NCBI RefSeq assembly: GCF_002979865.1
Contig: NZ_PCPZ01000002.1
Location: 310,001 to 374,000 of the forward strand
DNA length: 64,000 nt
From: Arthrobacter sp. MYb214
GTDB taxonomy: Bacteria > Actinomycetota > Actinomycetes > Actinomycetales > Micrococcaceae
Direction: 5' to 3'
Shown: piece by piece, positions 8,950-20,279 of the stretch
Layout of the letters: every line of letters begins with the position of its first letter
Position numbering within the stretch: position 1 is the stretch's first letter
Made by a program: the position numbers and the translations under genes
The notes under the pieces: model-generated
What the model was told of the DNA's origin: nothing
The model's input: only the letters and a program-made list of their open reading frames with translations
Databases searched by the model: none

Positions 8950-10505
8950 GCCTGCGGCGCGCGCCAGCTCCGGCACCGCAGATCCCGGGATTCACCTACG
9001 TCAAGCCGCTGGGCACGGGCGGATTTTCCGATGTCTACCTGTACGAGCAGCACCGGCCCAACCGCAAGGTGGCGGTGAAGGTGCTGCTGGCGGATGTCAG
9101 CGATGAGGAAGCCCGCCAGCGATTCGAGGCGGAAGCCAACTTGATGGCCCAGCTGTCCACCCATCCGTATATTGTCACGATCTACCAAGCGGAGATCACC
9201 GAAGACGGACGTTCCTATTTGGCCATGGAGTATTGTTCCCGGCCTTCTTTGGACGTCCGATACCGTCGTGGCGTCCTGAGCATTGATGAAACGCTGTCCC
9301 TGGCGATCCAGTTGTGTTCAGCGGTGCATACTGCGCATCTTGCTGGCATTGTGCATCGCGATATCAAGCCGGGAAACGTGCTGACCACCGACTACAACAG
9401 GCCGGCGCTGACCGACTTCGGCATCTCGGGAACTATCGGTTCACACACCGCTGGGCTTTCGGTGCCATGGTCCGCACCGGAAGCCTTCGGCGATGGCATG
9501 CCTCCGGGTGTGCGCATGGATGTGTACTCGCTCGGTGCCACGATCTATACGATCTTGGCCGGGCATTCGCCATTCGTCCGTCCTGGACAGGATAATTCGC
9601 AGGCAGTACTCATTGAGCGGATTTGCAATACGCCGTTGGTGCCGTTGGAACGGCTTGATGTTCCTGAATCATTGAGCCAGGCGCTGGCGGTAGCCATGGC
9701 GAAGAACCCGGCGTCGCGATTCGGCTCGGCTGCCGAACTGGCCCGCTCGATGCAACGAATCCAGATCGAGCTGGGCTTCTCGGTCACGCCCTTTGAAGTA
9801 CTTGAAGAACCTGCAGAAGCGGTTGACGAAGATCACGGCGAGAGCACTCGCGTTCGCAATGTTACTTCGATTAGCGATGCGCAGCGTCCGCTGCCTACCC
9901 CACCGATGATTTCCTCCGTTCCCGGGCAACGGCTGCGGCAGGCAGGACCGTCAGTTCCAATACCGCGGCTGGAAATGCCGAAGGATTCCATTTCGGCTCC
10001 GGGCCAGCAGAGCGCAGCTCGAGGCGAATCAGGAACGCCGGTGGACGCGCCGGCAGAACCGAAGCCGCGCCAGGGCCTGCCGAAGGTCTTCATCGCAGTG
10101 GGCCTTGTGCTATTTCTCCTGGTTGGCGGCGCTGTCATTGCCAACATGTACTTGCCGGACCAAAATGCTGCACAGCGTTCTGGCCCGCCTATTACAGCGA
10201 CGGACGGGCCCAAGGATGCATTGGTTGGCGGCACTGTGCCGAAGGTGGATAATTTTGCGTACTCCACGGTCGGAGAAACTGTAACTTTCCGTTGGTCCAA
10301 CCCAGAACCGAATAAGGCAGACCATTACCGGTGGGCTCCAATTACCGCCACGGAAACGGGAGAATACAAGCAGACGATGTCCCCAAGCGCCACTACCGAG
10401 ATCGGGAAAGGCGGACAAACCTGTATCGAGGTCAAGCTCGTGCGCGATGATGGACGTATCTCGGATGGAGCACGGTTCTGCACCGCCGCAGGTTCAGGAA
10501 AGTAG
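8946..10505 (+). CDS. Transmembrane Ser/Thr protein kinase (PknB-like kinase domain)
   Basis: 519 residues. The kinase domain spans about 15-275, with glycine loop GTGGFSDV (23-30), Lys45 in AVKV, Glu63, catalytic HRDIKPGN (Asp139, Asn144) and DFG at 157-159. A juxtamembrane linker rich in Pro/Ser/Thr follows. One membrane helix lies at about 381-402, and an extracellular domain of about 115 residues with one Cys pair (QTCIE, RFCTA) has no PASTA repeats. The short activation segment and the APE motif (SAPEAF) are intact. It starts with GTG overlapping the previous stop. As the only kinase in the operon, it is the likely writer for the FHA proteins around it and the partner of the PP2C enzyme. 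Confidence 0.93.
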   Translation: MSLRRAPAPAPQIPGFTYVKPLGTGGFSDVYLYEQHRPNRKVAVKVLLADVSDEEARQRFEAEANLMAQLSTHPYIVTIYQAEITEDGRSYLAMEYCSRPSLDVRYRRGVLSIDETLSLAIQLCSAVHTAHLAGIVHRDIKPGNVLTTDYNRPALTDFGISGTIGSHTAGLSVPWSAPEAFGDGMPPGVRMDVYSLGATIYTILAGHSPFVRPGQDNSQAVLIERICNTPLVPLERLDVPESLSQALAVAMAKNPASRFGSAAELARSMQRIQIELGFSVTPFEVLEEPAEAVDEDHGESTRVRNVTSISDAQRPLPTPPMISSVPGQRLRQAGPSVPIPRLEMPKDSISAPGQQSAARGESGTPVDAPAEPKPRQGLPKVFIAVGLVLFLLVGGAVIANMYLPDQNAAQRSGPPITATDGPKDALVGGTVPKVDNFAYSTVGETVTFRWSNPEPNKADHYRWAPITATETGEYKQTMSPSATTEIGKGGQTCIEVKLVRDDGRISDGARFCTAAGSGK

Positions 10506-10514
10506 GCAAGAGAG

Positions 10515-11216
10515 ATGAGTGAAGTAACTATCGAGTACTGCGGACAGTATTATCCTGTCCAAGACGCCAAGCCCTTCACCATCGGCCGAGAAGGCGATCT
10601 GGCCATCGACGACAATCCCTACTTGCACCGGCACTTCTTGACGATTACCAAGCAAAGCGGGCTGTGGTGGCTTAATAACGTCGGTAGCCGGCTGACCGCG
10701 ACGATTGCTGACCGTACCGGCGGACTGCAGGCCTGGCTCTCGCCGGAATCGAGCCTGCCCCTGGTGCTGAACCGGGTGGGCGTGGTTTTCACCGCCGGTC
10801 CCACCACCTACGAGCTATCGATTCATGTTGCGCAGCCGGCATTCCGGCAGGCCTACATGGACTACGACGCTTCGGGCGAGACCACCATTGGCCCGGTGCT
10901 GCTGACCAGTGCCCAGCGGGCCTTGGTCGTTGTCCTGGCTGAGCCGATGCTGCGCCGTGAAGGCACTGGCTTGAGTTCAATTCCCACAAGTGCCGTTGCC
11001 GCCGCCCGGCTGGGGTGGGGAATTACGAAGTTCAATCGCAAACTCGATAACGTCTGCGACAAATTGGACAAGGCCGGCGTGGCCGGGCTGCGCGGGGGGC
11101 CTGGAAAATTGGCCACCAACCGCAGGGCGCGACTGGTGGAACACGCTGTGAGTTCGCATCTGGTGACTCGTGCAGACCTAGCCATCTTGGACTTCGAAGT
11201 TCCCGACGAAGACTAG
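10515..11216 (+). CDS. FHA-like domain protein with C-terminal helical/winged-helix-like region
   Basis: 233 residues, last gene of the operon and 9 nt after the kinase. The N-terminal ~110 residues look FHA-like (FTIGREGDL, HRHFLTI, NNVGSRLTA), though the classic Ser of the SxxH motif is replaced within YLHRHF, so phosphothreonine binding is uncertain. The C-terminal half (from about 125) is helical and Arg/Lys-rich, with a stretch (AAARLGWGITKFNRKLDNVCDKL) that resembles a helix-turn-helix. It could be a signalling output protein that binds DNA; that is inference. It is followed by the hairpin at 11242-11280. Confidence 0.7.
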   Translation: MSEVTIEYCGQYYPVQDAKPFTIGREGDLAIDDNPYLHRHFLTITKQSGLWWLNNVGSRLTATIADRTGGLQAWLSPESSLPLVLNRVGVVFTAGPTTYELSIHVAQPAFRQAYMDYDASGETTIGPVLLTSAQRALVVVLAEPMLRREGTGLSSIPTSAVAAARLGWGITKFNRKLDNVCDKLDKAGVAGLRGGPGKLATNRRARLVEHAVSSHLVTRADLAILDFEVPDED

Positions 11217-11241
11217 GATGCCAGCGGCGCTGCACAGAGCA

Positions 11242-11280
11242 ATGGCCCGGAAAATTCCGCTAGGGAACGTTCCGGGCCAT
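11242..11280. terminator. Hairpin between convergent operons
   Basis: Perfect 11-bp inverted repeat: ATGGCCCGGAA at 11242-11252 and its complement at 11270-11280, with a 17-nt loop. It sits between the end of the signalling operon and the end of the carboxylase genes on the other strand. There is no long T run, so it may terminate weakly or act in both directions. Confidence 0.6.
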
Positions 11281-11295
11281 CGCTTTCAGCAGGCC

Positions 11296-11514
11296 TTAGC
11301 GCCGGCCAATAGTCCAGCCCAAACGCGGGGCCAGCGCCCGGCGCCTGCGGATCCGGGCTACACGCTTCTTGGGCTCTGCGGCTTCTGGTGCAGGAGCCGG
11401 AGTATTGCCCATGGCAGCGAGCAGCGCGGTAACTACCGCCACTTCCTCGTCACTGGGGTTTCCCTTGGTGACGCGGATCTGCGGGGCAACAGGCAACGCA
11501 GCGTTCTGTTCCAT
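11296..11514 (-). CDS. accE: Acyl-CoA carboxylase epsilon subunit
   Basis: 72 residues. The segment IRVTKGNPSDEEVAVVTALL is the hallmark of the small epsilon subunit of actinobacterial acyl-CoA carboxylases, which binds and activates the beta/alpha complex (established for Streptomyces and mycobacterial enzymes). The middle is Pro/Ala-rich and the C-terminus strongly basic (RIRRRRALAPRLGW). It lies about 50 nt downstream of the beta subunit on the same strand, as usual. The alpha (biotin carboxylase/carrier) subunit is not in this window. Confidence 0.88.
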   Translation of the reverse strand: MEQNAALPVAPQIRVTKGNPSDEEVAVVTALLAAMGNTPAPAPEAAEPKKRVARIRRRRALAPRLGWTIGRR

Positions 11515-11566
11515 GGGAGTGCTCCTTATTGGTTTTAGCTGGTACTAGGCGGGCAGGCACTGCTGC

Positions 11567-13177
11567 TTACAGCGGGATGTTGCCGTGCTTCTTCGGCGGC
11601 AGGCTAACGTGCTTCTCGCGCAGTGCGCGCAGGCCGCGAACCAGCTGGAAGCGGGTCTCGCTCGGGGCGATGACCGCATCCACGTAGCCCAGCTCCGCCG
11701 CCTGGTAGGGGTTGAGCAGTTCGGCCTCGTAGTCGTCGATAATCTGCTTGCGGCGTGCCTCGACGTCTCCGCCTTCGGCTTCCACTGCGGCCAGATCGCG
11801 GCGGTAGAGGATGTTCACTGCGCCCTGGGCACCCATCACGCCGATTTGCGCGGTAGGCCAAGCCAGGTTCAGGTCCGCGCCCAGCTTCTTCGAACCCATC
11901 ACGATGTACGCTCCGCCGTAGGCCTTGCGGGTGATCACGGTCAGCTTCGGCACCGTGGCCTCGGCGTAGGCGTAGAGCAGCTTCGCACCGCGGCGGATGA
12001 TGCCCTGGAATTCCTGGTCCTTGCCCGGCAGGAAGCCTGGCACGTCCACGAAGGTGAGGATCGGGATGTTGAAGGCGTCGCAGTTGCGCACGAAGCGGGC
12101 AGCTTTTTCCGAGGCGGCGATATCCAAGGTGCCAGCGAACTGCATTGGCTGGTTGGCGACGATGCCCACGGTGCGCCCTTCGATGCGGGCGTAGCCAATC
12201 ATCACGTTCGGTGCATACAGCGACTGCATTTCAAAGAAATGCTCGTCGTCGACAACCGACTCGATGACCGTGCGCATGTCATAAGGCTGGTTGGCGGAGT
12301 CCGGGATGAGCGTATCGAGCTCCAGGTCCTCGGCAGTGATATCCAGCTCTTCATCGAATTCGGCAATCAGCGGATCCGAGAGGTTGGACGACGGGAGGAA
12401 GTCCAGCAGTTCCTTGCAGAACTCCACGGCGTCTTCTTCATCGGACGCAAGATAGGTGGCGGTACCGGTATTGGCGTTGTGCTGGCGGGCGCCGCCCAGG
12501 GTTTCCATGTCGATTTCCTCGCCGGTAACCGTCTTGATGACGTCCGGACCGGTGATGAACATGTGGCTGGTCTTGTCGACCATGATCACGTAGTCGGTCA
12601 GTGCAGGGGAGTACGCTGCACCACCGGCCGATGGGCCCATGATCAGCGAGATCTGCGGGACAACGCCCGAGGCATGGACATTGTTGCGGAAGATGTCGGC
12701 GAACATGGCCAGGGAAGCGACGCCTTCTTGGATGCGGGCACCTCCGCCATCCAGGATGCCGACAACTGGGCAGCCGTTGCGCAGCGCAAATTCCTGGACC
12801 TTGACGATTTTCTCGCCATTGACCTGGGACAGGGAGCCGCCGTAGACGGTGAAGTCCTGGGAGTAGACAGCCACCAGGCGGCCATCGACGGTGCCGTAGC
12901 CGGAGACCAGCCCATCGCCTAATGGCTTCTTCTTCTCCATGCCGAAGGCGGTGGAGCGGTGGACTGCGAGGGCGTCGAACTCAACGAAGGAATCCTCGTC
13001 CATGAGCATTTCAATGCGTTCGCGGGCAGTGTGCTTGCCGCGGGAGTGCTGCTTTTCAATCGCTGCTTCGCCACTTGGCGCTTTAGAGAGCTTCTGGCGG
13101 CGGCGGAACTCAGCAAGCTTTCCGGCGGTGGTGGACAGGTCGATTGACTCGGCTGCCTCGGTTCTGCCCTGCGTCAT
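11567..13177 (-). CDS. Acyl-CoA (propionyl-CoA type) carboxylase beta subunit
   Basis: 536-residue carboxyltransferase subunit. The N-terminal crotonase-like half includes [12 protein letters not shown], and two glycine-rich oxyanion-hole regions are visible (GGGARIQEG and [11 protein letters not shown]; later [26 protein letters not shown]). Length and motifs fit the AccD5/PccB group, which carboxylates propionyl- or acetyl-CoA to make methylmalonyl- or malonyl-CoA for lipid synthesis. The exact acyl specificity (often decided by one residue) cannot be assigned safely. It is co-directional with the epsilon subunit, and birA lies close by on the other strand, which supports a biotin-dependent system. 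Confidence 0.93.
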   Translation of the reverse strand: MTQGRTEAAESIDLSTTAGKLAEFRRRQKLSKAPSGEAAIEKQHSRGKHTARERIEMLMDEDSFVEFDALAVHRSTAFGMEKKKPLGDGLVSGYGTVDGRLVAVYSQDFTVYGGSLSQVNGEKIVKVQEFALRNGCPVVGILDGGGARIQEGVASLAMFADIFRNNVHASGVVPQISLIMGPSAGGAAYSPALTDYVIMVDKTSHMFITGPDVIKTVTGEEIDMETLGGARQHNANTGTATYLASDEEDAVEFCKELLDFLPSSNLSDPLIAEFDEELDITAEDLELDTLIPDSANQPYDMRTVIESVVDDEHFFEMQSLYAPNVMIGYARIEGRTVGIVANQPMQFAGTLDIAASEKAARFVRNCDAFNIPILTFVDVPGFLPGKDQEFQGIIRRGAKLLYAYAEATVPKLTVITRKAYGGAYIVMGSKKLGADLNLAWPTAQIGVMGAQGAVNILYRRDLAAVEAEGGDVEARRKQIIDDYEAELLNPYQAAELGYVDAVIAPSETRFQLVRGLRALREKHVSLPPKKHGNIPL

Positions 13178-13372
13178 GCCTTCGACTCCCTCGAGTTGTC
13201 TTCAATGTGTAGGAATGGCACAAGAAAAATGCCAACTAAGCCAGTCTAGCTGGGCAAACAGCTCATTTGTTTGTAGGAATCTTACAAAATGGCCCGATAT
13301 CTGGTGCGTGGCACGCCAGAATAAGTTACTGAACAGTAGCTTAGTGGGGGATCATCGCGTAATCTATATCAC

Positions 13373-14230
13373 ATGACTAGTGAATCGCGCACTCTTATCG
13401 CACCTGTTCCCGGGAACCTGGAAAACCGCACCATCCTGATGAGCGGCGGTAGCCGCGGCATCGGCCTGGCTATCGCCCTGGCCGCAGCCAGGCTGGGGGC
13501 CAACGTGGTCCTGCTGTCCAAGACCGATACGCCGCATCCGGCACTGGAAGGGACCATCCATACCGCCGTTGCGCAAATCGAAGAAGCAGGTGGCAAGGGC
13601 CTGGCCGTAGTTGGCGATGTCCGCGTGGACGCCGATGTGCAGCGCGCGGTGGAAGAGGCGGTTGCAAAGTTCGGCGGCATCGACATTGTGGTCAACAACG
13701 CCTCGGCCATCAACCTGGCCAAGACCGATCAGCTTGATATGAAGCGCTACGACCTGATGCAGGACATCAACGTCCGCGGCACTTTCCTGCTCTCAAAGTC
13801 CGCGCTCCCGTACCTGCGCGCCTCCGAGCATGCCCATGTACTCACCCTCTCCCCGCCATTGAACCTGGAACCGAAGTGGGCTGGACGGCATTTGGCCTAC
13901 ACCATGGCCAAATACGGCATGTCGCTGACCACCCTTGGCCTGGCCGAAGAGCTGAAGGACGATGGCGTCGGCGTGAACTCGCTCTGGCCCGAAACCCTGA
14001 TCGATACCGCAGCCATCCGGAACCTGCCAGGCGGACAGGAAATGGTTCAGGGAGCGCGCGACGCTTCGGTCGTGGCAGATGCCGCCATGGCCATTCTTGC
14101 CAGCCCGCCGGCCGGAGTCAGCGGAAACTTCTTCACGGATGGACAGGTGCTGACGCTGGCTGGGGAGACGGACCTGGAGAAGTACACCTTGAACCCCGAA
14201 GTCCCGCTGGTTGAAGACATCTTCCTCTAG
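13373..14230 (+). CDS. SDR-family oxidoreductase (HSDL2-like)
   Basis: 285-residue short-chain dehydrogenase. The cofactor motif is SGGSRGIG (about 23-30), NNAS lies mid-protein, and the catalytic YTMAK has Tyr and Lys in place. The catalytic Ser position reads LSPP, as in the C-terminal-truncated hydroxysteroid-dehydrogenase-like 2 group (known for LSPPLN). The substrate is unknown; such proteins are linked with fatty-acyl metabolism, which fits the adjacent carboxylase genes. No Shine-Dalgarno is evident. A possible -10 TAATCT (13360-13365) ends 7 nt before ATG, so the message may be leaderless. Confidence 0.85.
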   Translation: MTSESRTLIAPVPGNLENRTILMSGGSRGIGLAIALAAARLGANVVLLSKTDTPHPALEGTIHTAVAQIEEAGGKGLAVVGDVRVDADVQRAVEEAVAKFGGIDIVVNNASAINLAKTDQLDMKRYDLMQDINVRGTFLLSKSALPYLRASEHAHVLTLSPPLNLEPKWAGRHLAYTMAKYGMSLTTLGLAEELKDDGVGVNSLWPETLIDTAAIRNLPGGQEMVQGARDASVVADAAMAILASPPAGVSGNFFTDGQVLTLAGETDLEKYTLNPEVPLVEDIFL

Positions 14231-14287
14231 GCAGATGACGAGGCAGGACTAAGCGTAATCATCGGCCGGTGCCATAGGGTTGGAGGT

Positions 14288-15154
14288 ATGGAAAACCCGC
14301 ATGGCACCGACCGCGCAATTCTCGATTCCCGGCTCTTCACCGAGCTCACCGCCCAGCTGGAATTGGGGCTGGTTAATATCAAGCCAACCTCCGGTTCAAC
14401 CAATACCGAGTTGGCGCAACTGGCTGGCAATGGGGATGCCGGCCACCTCAGCGTGTACTTCACGGAGCACCAGCAGGCAGGCAAAGGGCGTTTGGGCCGT
14501 GAATGGGTAACTCCGGCAGGATCCTCCCTGACCGTCAGTGTCTTGGCGGTGCCGGGTCCCAGCTTCCCTGCCGAATCCCTGTCTTGGTACACCATGCTTG
14601 CGGCCTTGGCCTGGAGCCGAGCCGCCGAGAATATCGGCGGCGTTCCCTTGGGCATCAAATGGCCCAACGATTTGTTGGCCGGAGAGCAGAAAGTCTGCGG
14701 CATACTGGCGCAAATGGTTCCAACTGGCAACGGCTACGGGGTAGTGGTTGGCACCGGAATCAACGTGAACCAGAACCGGGACGAGCTTCCGGTGCCCACC
14801 GCGACGTCCCTGCGTTTGGCTGGCGCCCAGAACTTGGACCGCACCGAACTGCTGGCTGAGTACCTGAAGCAATTCGCAGCACTGGATCAGGGTTTCCGCC
14901 GGGTCGGCGGCTTTGCGCAGATGCCGTTGCCGGGAAATAATGGAAAATCTTTGCGCCAGCTCGTCAGCGACAAGCTGGCCACACTGGGACATGAAGTGCG
15001 TGTGGAATTCCCCGATGGATCCACGCTAGTTGGCAACGCGGTCGAGTTGGGCGCAGACGGCTCACTGGTTCTGGAATATGGAACCGGGCAGCGGAAGCAC
15101 GTGATGGCAGGGGACGTGCACCACGTACGGCGCGCCGACGGAAAGTATGCCTAA
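14288..15154 (+). CDS. birA: Biotin--[acetyl-CoA-carboxylase] ligase
   Basis: 288 residues. It makes biotinyl-AMP and attaches biotin to the carrier subunits of carboxylases. The catalytic signature GKGRLGREW (with GRxGR-like glycine/arginine loop), LGIKWPNDLL and the C-terminal SH3-like domain are visible. There is no N-terminal DNA-binding domain, so this is a group I enzyme that cannot repress biotin genes. A GGAGG lies before ATG 14288. Proximity to the acyl-CoA carboxylase genes matches its role. Confidence 0.93.
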   Translation: MENPHGTDRAILDSRLFTELTAQLELGLVNIKPTSGSTNTELAQLAGNGDAGHLSVYFTEHQQAGKGRLGREWVTPAGSSLTVSVLAVPGPSFPAESLSWYTMLAALAWSRAAENIGGVPLGIKWPNDLLAGEQKVCGILAQMVPTGNGYGVVVGTGINVNQNRDELPVPTATSLRLAGAQNLDRTELLAEYLKQFAALDQGFRRVGGFAQMPLPGNNGKSLRQLVSDKLATLGHEVRVEFPDGSTLVGNAVELGADGSLVLEYGTGQRKHVMAGDVHHVRRADGKYA

Positions 15155-15240
15155 CCAGACTTGGGTCTTGGCCCGGGACTATTATTGGAGATGATGACCG
15201 AAACACGGAGTCGAGAACAGGAGGGGCGAGGAACAACACG

Positions 15241-15789
15241 ATGAAGTTGCCGCTGCATGAAAGGGAACGAGTGATTATCAAAACTCGTGAACATTCGCGA
15301 GTGCTGCGCCAGCCCGTGGGAGCCTTCCTCGTATTGACTGCCGTGTGCACCTTCTCGTTGGGCTATCTCTCCCGGGACGATCTCTCGGACTGGCTAGCTG
15401 GCAACGCGAATGTGTGGATGGTCGTTTCGGTGGTTCTCTGGGCCGCACTGGTGCTGATCTGGAGCGTGATTCCCTGGGCCCGGTGGCTACGCAGCCAAAT
15501 CGTCTTGACCACCGAGCGGATCATGTTCCGGCCCACATACAACGATGGCAAGCTGCAATCTGTAGGATTATTTACAGTTCGCGACCTCGTCGCGCACAGC
15601 AAGGCGAAGAACACCATGACGCGTGCGGGAACCTTGGATATCGTGCTGAACCAGGGATACGTGAGACTCTCACATGTCCCCTCGGTACCGTATTTCCGTT
15701 CCCTGGCAATGGAGGCGATGGCGAACCTGCGCAGCAACCAGAATGCGGTGCATACCGAAACGACGAACAGTGAGGGCATGGGGGCATGA
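15241..15789 (+). CDS. PH-domain (bPH2/YdbS-like) membrane protein
   Basis: 182 residues. Two membrane helices (about 27-47 and 58-80) are followed by a bacterial PH-type domain (about 85-160) beginning RSQIVLTTERIMFRPTY. Bacterial PH domain membrane proteins are widespread and mostly uncharacterised. An AGGAAC-type ribosome site precedes ATG 15241. The stop overlaps the cyclase start, so the two are likely co-translated. Confidence 0.8.
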   Translation: MKLPLHERERVIIKTREHSRVLRQPVGAFLVLTAVCTFSLGYLSRDDLSDWLAGNANVWMVVSVVLWAALVLIWSVIPWARWLRSQIVLTTERIMFRPTYNDGKLQSVGLFTVRDLVAHSKAKNTMTRAGTLDIVLNQGYVRLSHVPSVPYFRSLAMEAMANLRSNQNAVHTETTNSEGMGA

Positions 15790-16997
15790 GCACCGAGCAC
15801 ACCAACACACCCCGAGCAGACTCTCCGCAGTCCGCCGCCGAGGCTGTCCGCGGCGCCCGCCAGCACCCCCCTGTGGCCACACCGGCCGAGTCGGATCCAA
15901 TTTTCGAACTTGCGCAGGCCATGGAAGGCCCCTTGCGCATTCCGGCCCACACCCCCGACGCTGTCCGCGACACCGTCGCTTCGCTGGAAAGGCGGCTCAT
16001 CGGCGGCCAACGCGAATTCCGTCGCCGCGAGGTCGCTTCCGAGGCCGGTGTTTCCCTGCACTCCGCGCGCAAGCTCTGGCGCGCCATCGGCTTCCCTGAA
16101 CTCAGCGATGATGAAGTGTTCTTCACCCAGGCCGACAAGGAAGCCCTGGGCACCATGGTGGGGATGGTCCGCGAAGGCAAGCTGACCGAAGAAACCGCCA
16201 TTTCCCTGATGCGTTCGGTTGGCCAGATGACTGACCGCATGGTGGTGTGGCAGATCGAAGCACTGGTTGAGGACATGATCGCCAACCAGAACATGTCGGA
16301 CCGCCAGGCGCGCCGCCAGCTTTTCGGCCTGCTGCCCGAAATCATTCCAGCGATTGAAGACCTGCTGCTCTACTCATGGCGCCGCCAGCTGAACTCTGCC
16401 GTGCACCGCATGGCATTGCGGGTGGAAACCGGAGTGGCTGCCTACAACCAAGACCGTGGCGACGAAGATGGCGGCACCCCGCTGCCGCTGGCCCGTGCGG
16501 TGGGCTTTGCCGACCTGGTCTCCTACACTTCGCTGTCGCGCCGCATGAACGAGCGCACCCTGGCCCAGCTGGTGCAGCGCTTCGAAGCCAAATGCGCCGA
16601 GGTCATTTCCGTGGGCGGTGGCCGCCTGGTCAAGACCATTGGCGATGAAGTGCTCTACGTGGCCGAAACCCCGCAGGCTGGCGCCGAGATTGCGCTGTCC
16701 CTGTCGCGCGAGCTGGCCAAGGACGAGCTCTTCCCGCAAACCCGCGGCGCGGTGGTCTGGGGCCGGCTGCTCTCACGCCTGGGTGATATCTATGGTCCTA
16801 CGGTGAACATGGCGGCTCGGCTGACCTCGCTGGCGGAACCGGGCACCGTGCTGACCGACGCGATTACCGCAAACACGTTGCGCAATGACGCACGCTTTGT
16901 GCTCACCGCCCAGGAAATCACCGCGGTGCGCGGCTTTGGAGACATTCAACCCTATGAGCTCTCCGCAGGCGAGGGAGCAGGACTGGTGATCGACTAA
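15786..16997 (+). CDS. Class III adenylate cyclase with N-terminal regulatory domain
   Basis: 403 residues. The C-terminal catalytic domain (about 235-395) keeps all six canonical residues: metal-binding Asp243 and Asp287, adenine-selecting Lys283 and Asp334, and transition-state Asn341 and Arg345. It should therefore make cAMP as a homodimer. The N-terminal half (about 50-225, with RREVASEAGVSLHSARKLW) resembles the pH-sensing autoinhibitory domain of M. tuberculosis Rv1264. A disordered Pro/Ala/Thr-rich first 45 residues precede it. It is soluble. It overlaps the PH-domain gene by 4 nt and the phosphatase by 1 nt (TAATG), an arrangement hinting at coupled cAMP and phosphoprotein signalling. 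Confidence 0.9.
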   Translation: MSTEHTNTPRADSPQSAAEAVRGARQHPPVATPAESDPIFELAQAMEGPLRIPAHTPDAVRDTVASLERRLIGGQREFRRREVASEAGVSLHSARKLWRAIGFPELSDDEVFFTQADKEALGTMVGMVREGKLTEETAISLMRSVGQMTDRMVVWQIEALVEDMIANQNMSDRQARRQLFGLLPEIIPAIEDLLLYSWRRQLNSAVHRMALRVETGVAAYNQDRGDEDGGTPLPLARAVGFADLVSYTSLSRRMNERTLAQLVQRFEAKCAEVISVGGGRLVKTIGDEVLYVAETPQAGAEIALSLSRELAKDELFPQTRGAVVWGRLLSRLGDIYGPTVNMAARLTSLAEPGTVLTDAITANTLRNDARFVLTAQEITAVRGFGDIQPYELSAGEGAGLVID

Positions 16998-17953
16998 TGG
17001 CTAAAGAACCAGCACCGGTACCGTTCATCCTCGCCGCGGCAGGGCTGACGGACGTGGGCCGGAAACGAACGCAAAACCAGGACCGCATCCTGATGCATGA
17101 CATCGTGTATGCGGTAGCCGACGGCATGGGCGGTCACGAAGCTGGCGAGGTGGCCAGCCAGCTTGCGGTGGAAACGATGCAGGAAATCTGCACCTTCGCC
17201 AATAAGACGTCGGTTCGGAAACTGCCATCCGTGCCGGATGTCCAGCGCCAGGTGCAACTGGCTGATGACCGCATTCGCGAAGCGCTTGAATCACGTGGCG
17301 GCACTACCTTGTGCGCATTGGTGCAGATCAAGACCCCCGGCAAAGGCCGGGACAATGTGACCGCTCCACTGGCCGCGGTGCCGCCCTGGACCTCAAGTTT
17401 CGCGATGACGCAGAACACTGATGTCATCTCCAAGATCACTCCGCAAATGCTGGAGAACCACCGCGCCAGTTTGGCTCCAGCTACCGAGCCGATCCCGGTG
17501 GTCGCCGATGAAATCCCGAGCTTGTTGCTGGTCAACGTGGGGGACTCGCGCGGATACCGGTTGCGTGATGGCGCCCTGCAGCAGCTGACCCGTGACCACT
17601 CGGCCGTGCAGGAAATGGTGGATGCCGGGCAGATCACCGAGTTGGAAGCCCGCAATCATCCGCACCGGAATCTGATTACCCGTGCGCTTGGCGCCGGCGC
17701 CGAAAGCCAGCCGGATCTCACCGTCTTGCAGCCACGCATCGGCGACCGCTACATGCTGTGCAGCGACGGGCTCTCGGGCGAACTGACCGAAGACATCTTG
17801 CAGACCTTGCTGGTGAACTACAAGGACCGCACCGAAGCGGCCCGGATTCTCACCGGGGCCGCACTGGAAGCTGGCGGCCGGGACAACATCGCGGTGATTG
17901 TCCTTGATGTGCTGGCAGCCGAGTCCGCGCAAATTGACGCACCTGGGAACTAG
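16997..17953 (+). CDS. PP2C-family Ser/Thr phosphatase (second copy)
   Basis: 318 residues with the PPM motifs RTQNQDR, ADGMGGHEAGE, GDSRGYRL, CSDGLSGEL and GGRDNIAV. Compared with the 274-residue phosphatase at 6230-7054 it carries an extra segment of about 55 residues (about 110-165) between the second and third motifs. It is cytoplasmic. It is coupled to the cyclase upstream by TAATG. Target unknown. Confidence 0.92.
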   Translation: MAKEPAPVPFILAAAGLTDVGRKRTQNQDRILMHDIVYAVADGMGGHEAGEVASQLAVETMQEICTFANKTSVRKLPSVPDVQRQVQLADDRIREALESRGGTTLCALVQIKTPGKGRDNVTAPLAAVPPWTSSFAMTQNTDVISKITPQMLENHRASLAPATEPIPVVADEIPSLLLVNVGDSRGYRLRDGALQQLTRDHSAVQEMVDAGQITELEARNHPHRNLITRALGAGAESQPDLTVLQPRIGDRYMLCSDGLSGELTEDILQTLLVNYKDRTEAARILTGAALEAGGRDNIAVIVLDVLAAESAQIDAPGN

Positions 17954-17967
17954 GGCTCCAAGCCAGC

Positions 17968-20277
<2,310 letters not shown>

Positions 20278-20279
20278 AA

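Noticed and set aside
11585-12922. Long plus-strand open frame opposite the carboxylase beta subunit
   Set aside because: The minus-strand product has complete carboxyltransferase motifs; the opposite frame is a GC-rich mirror.
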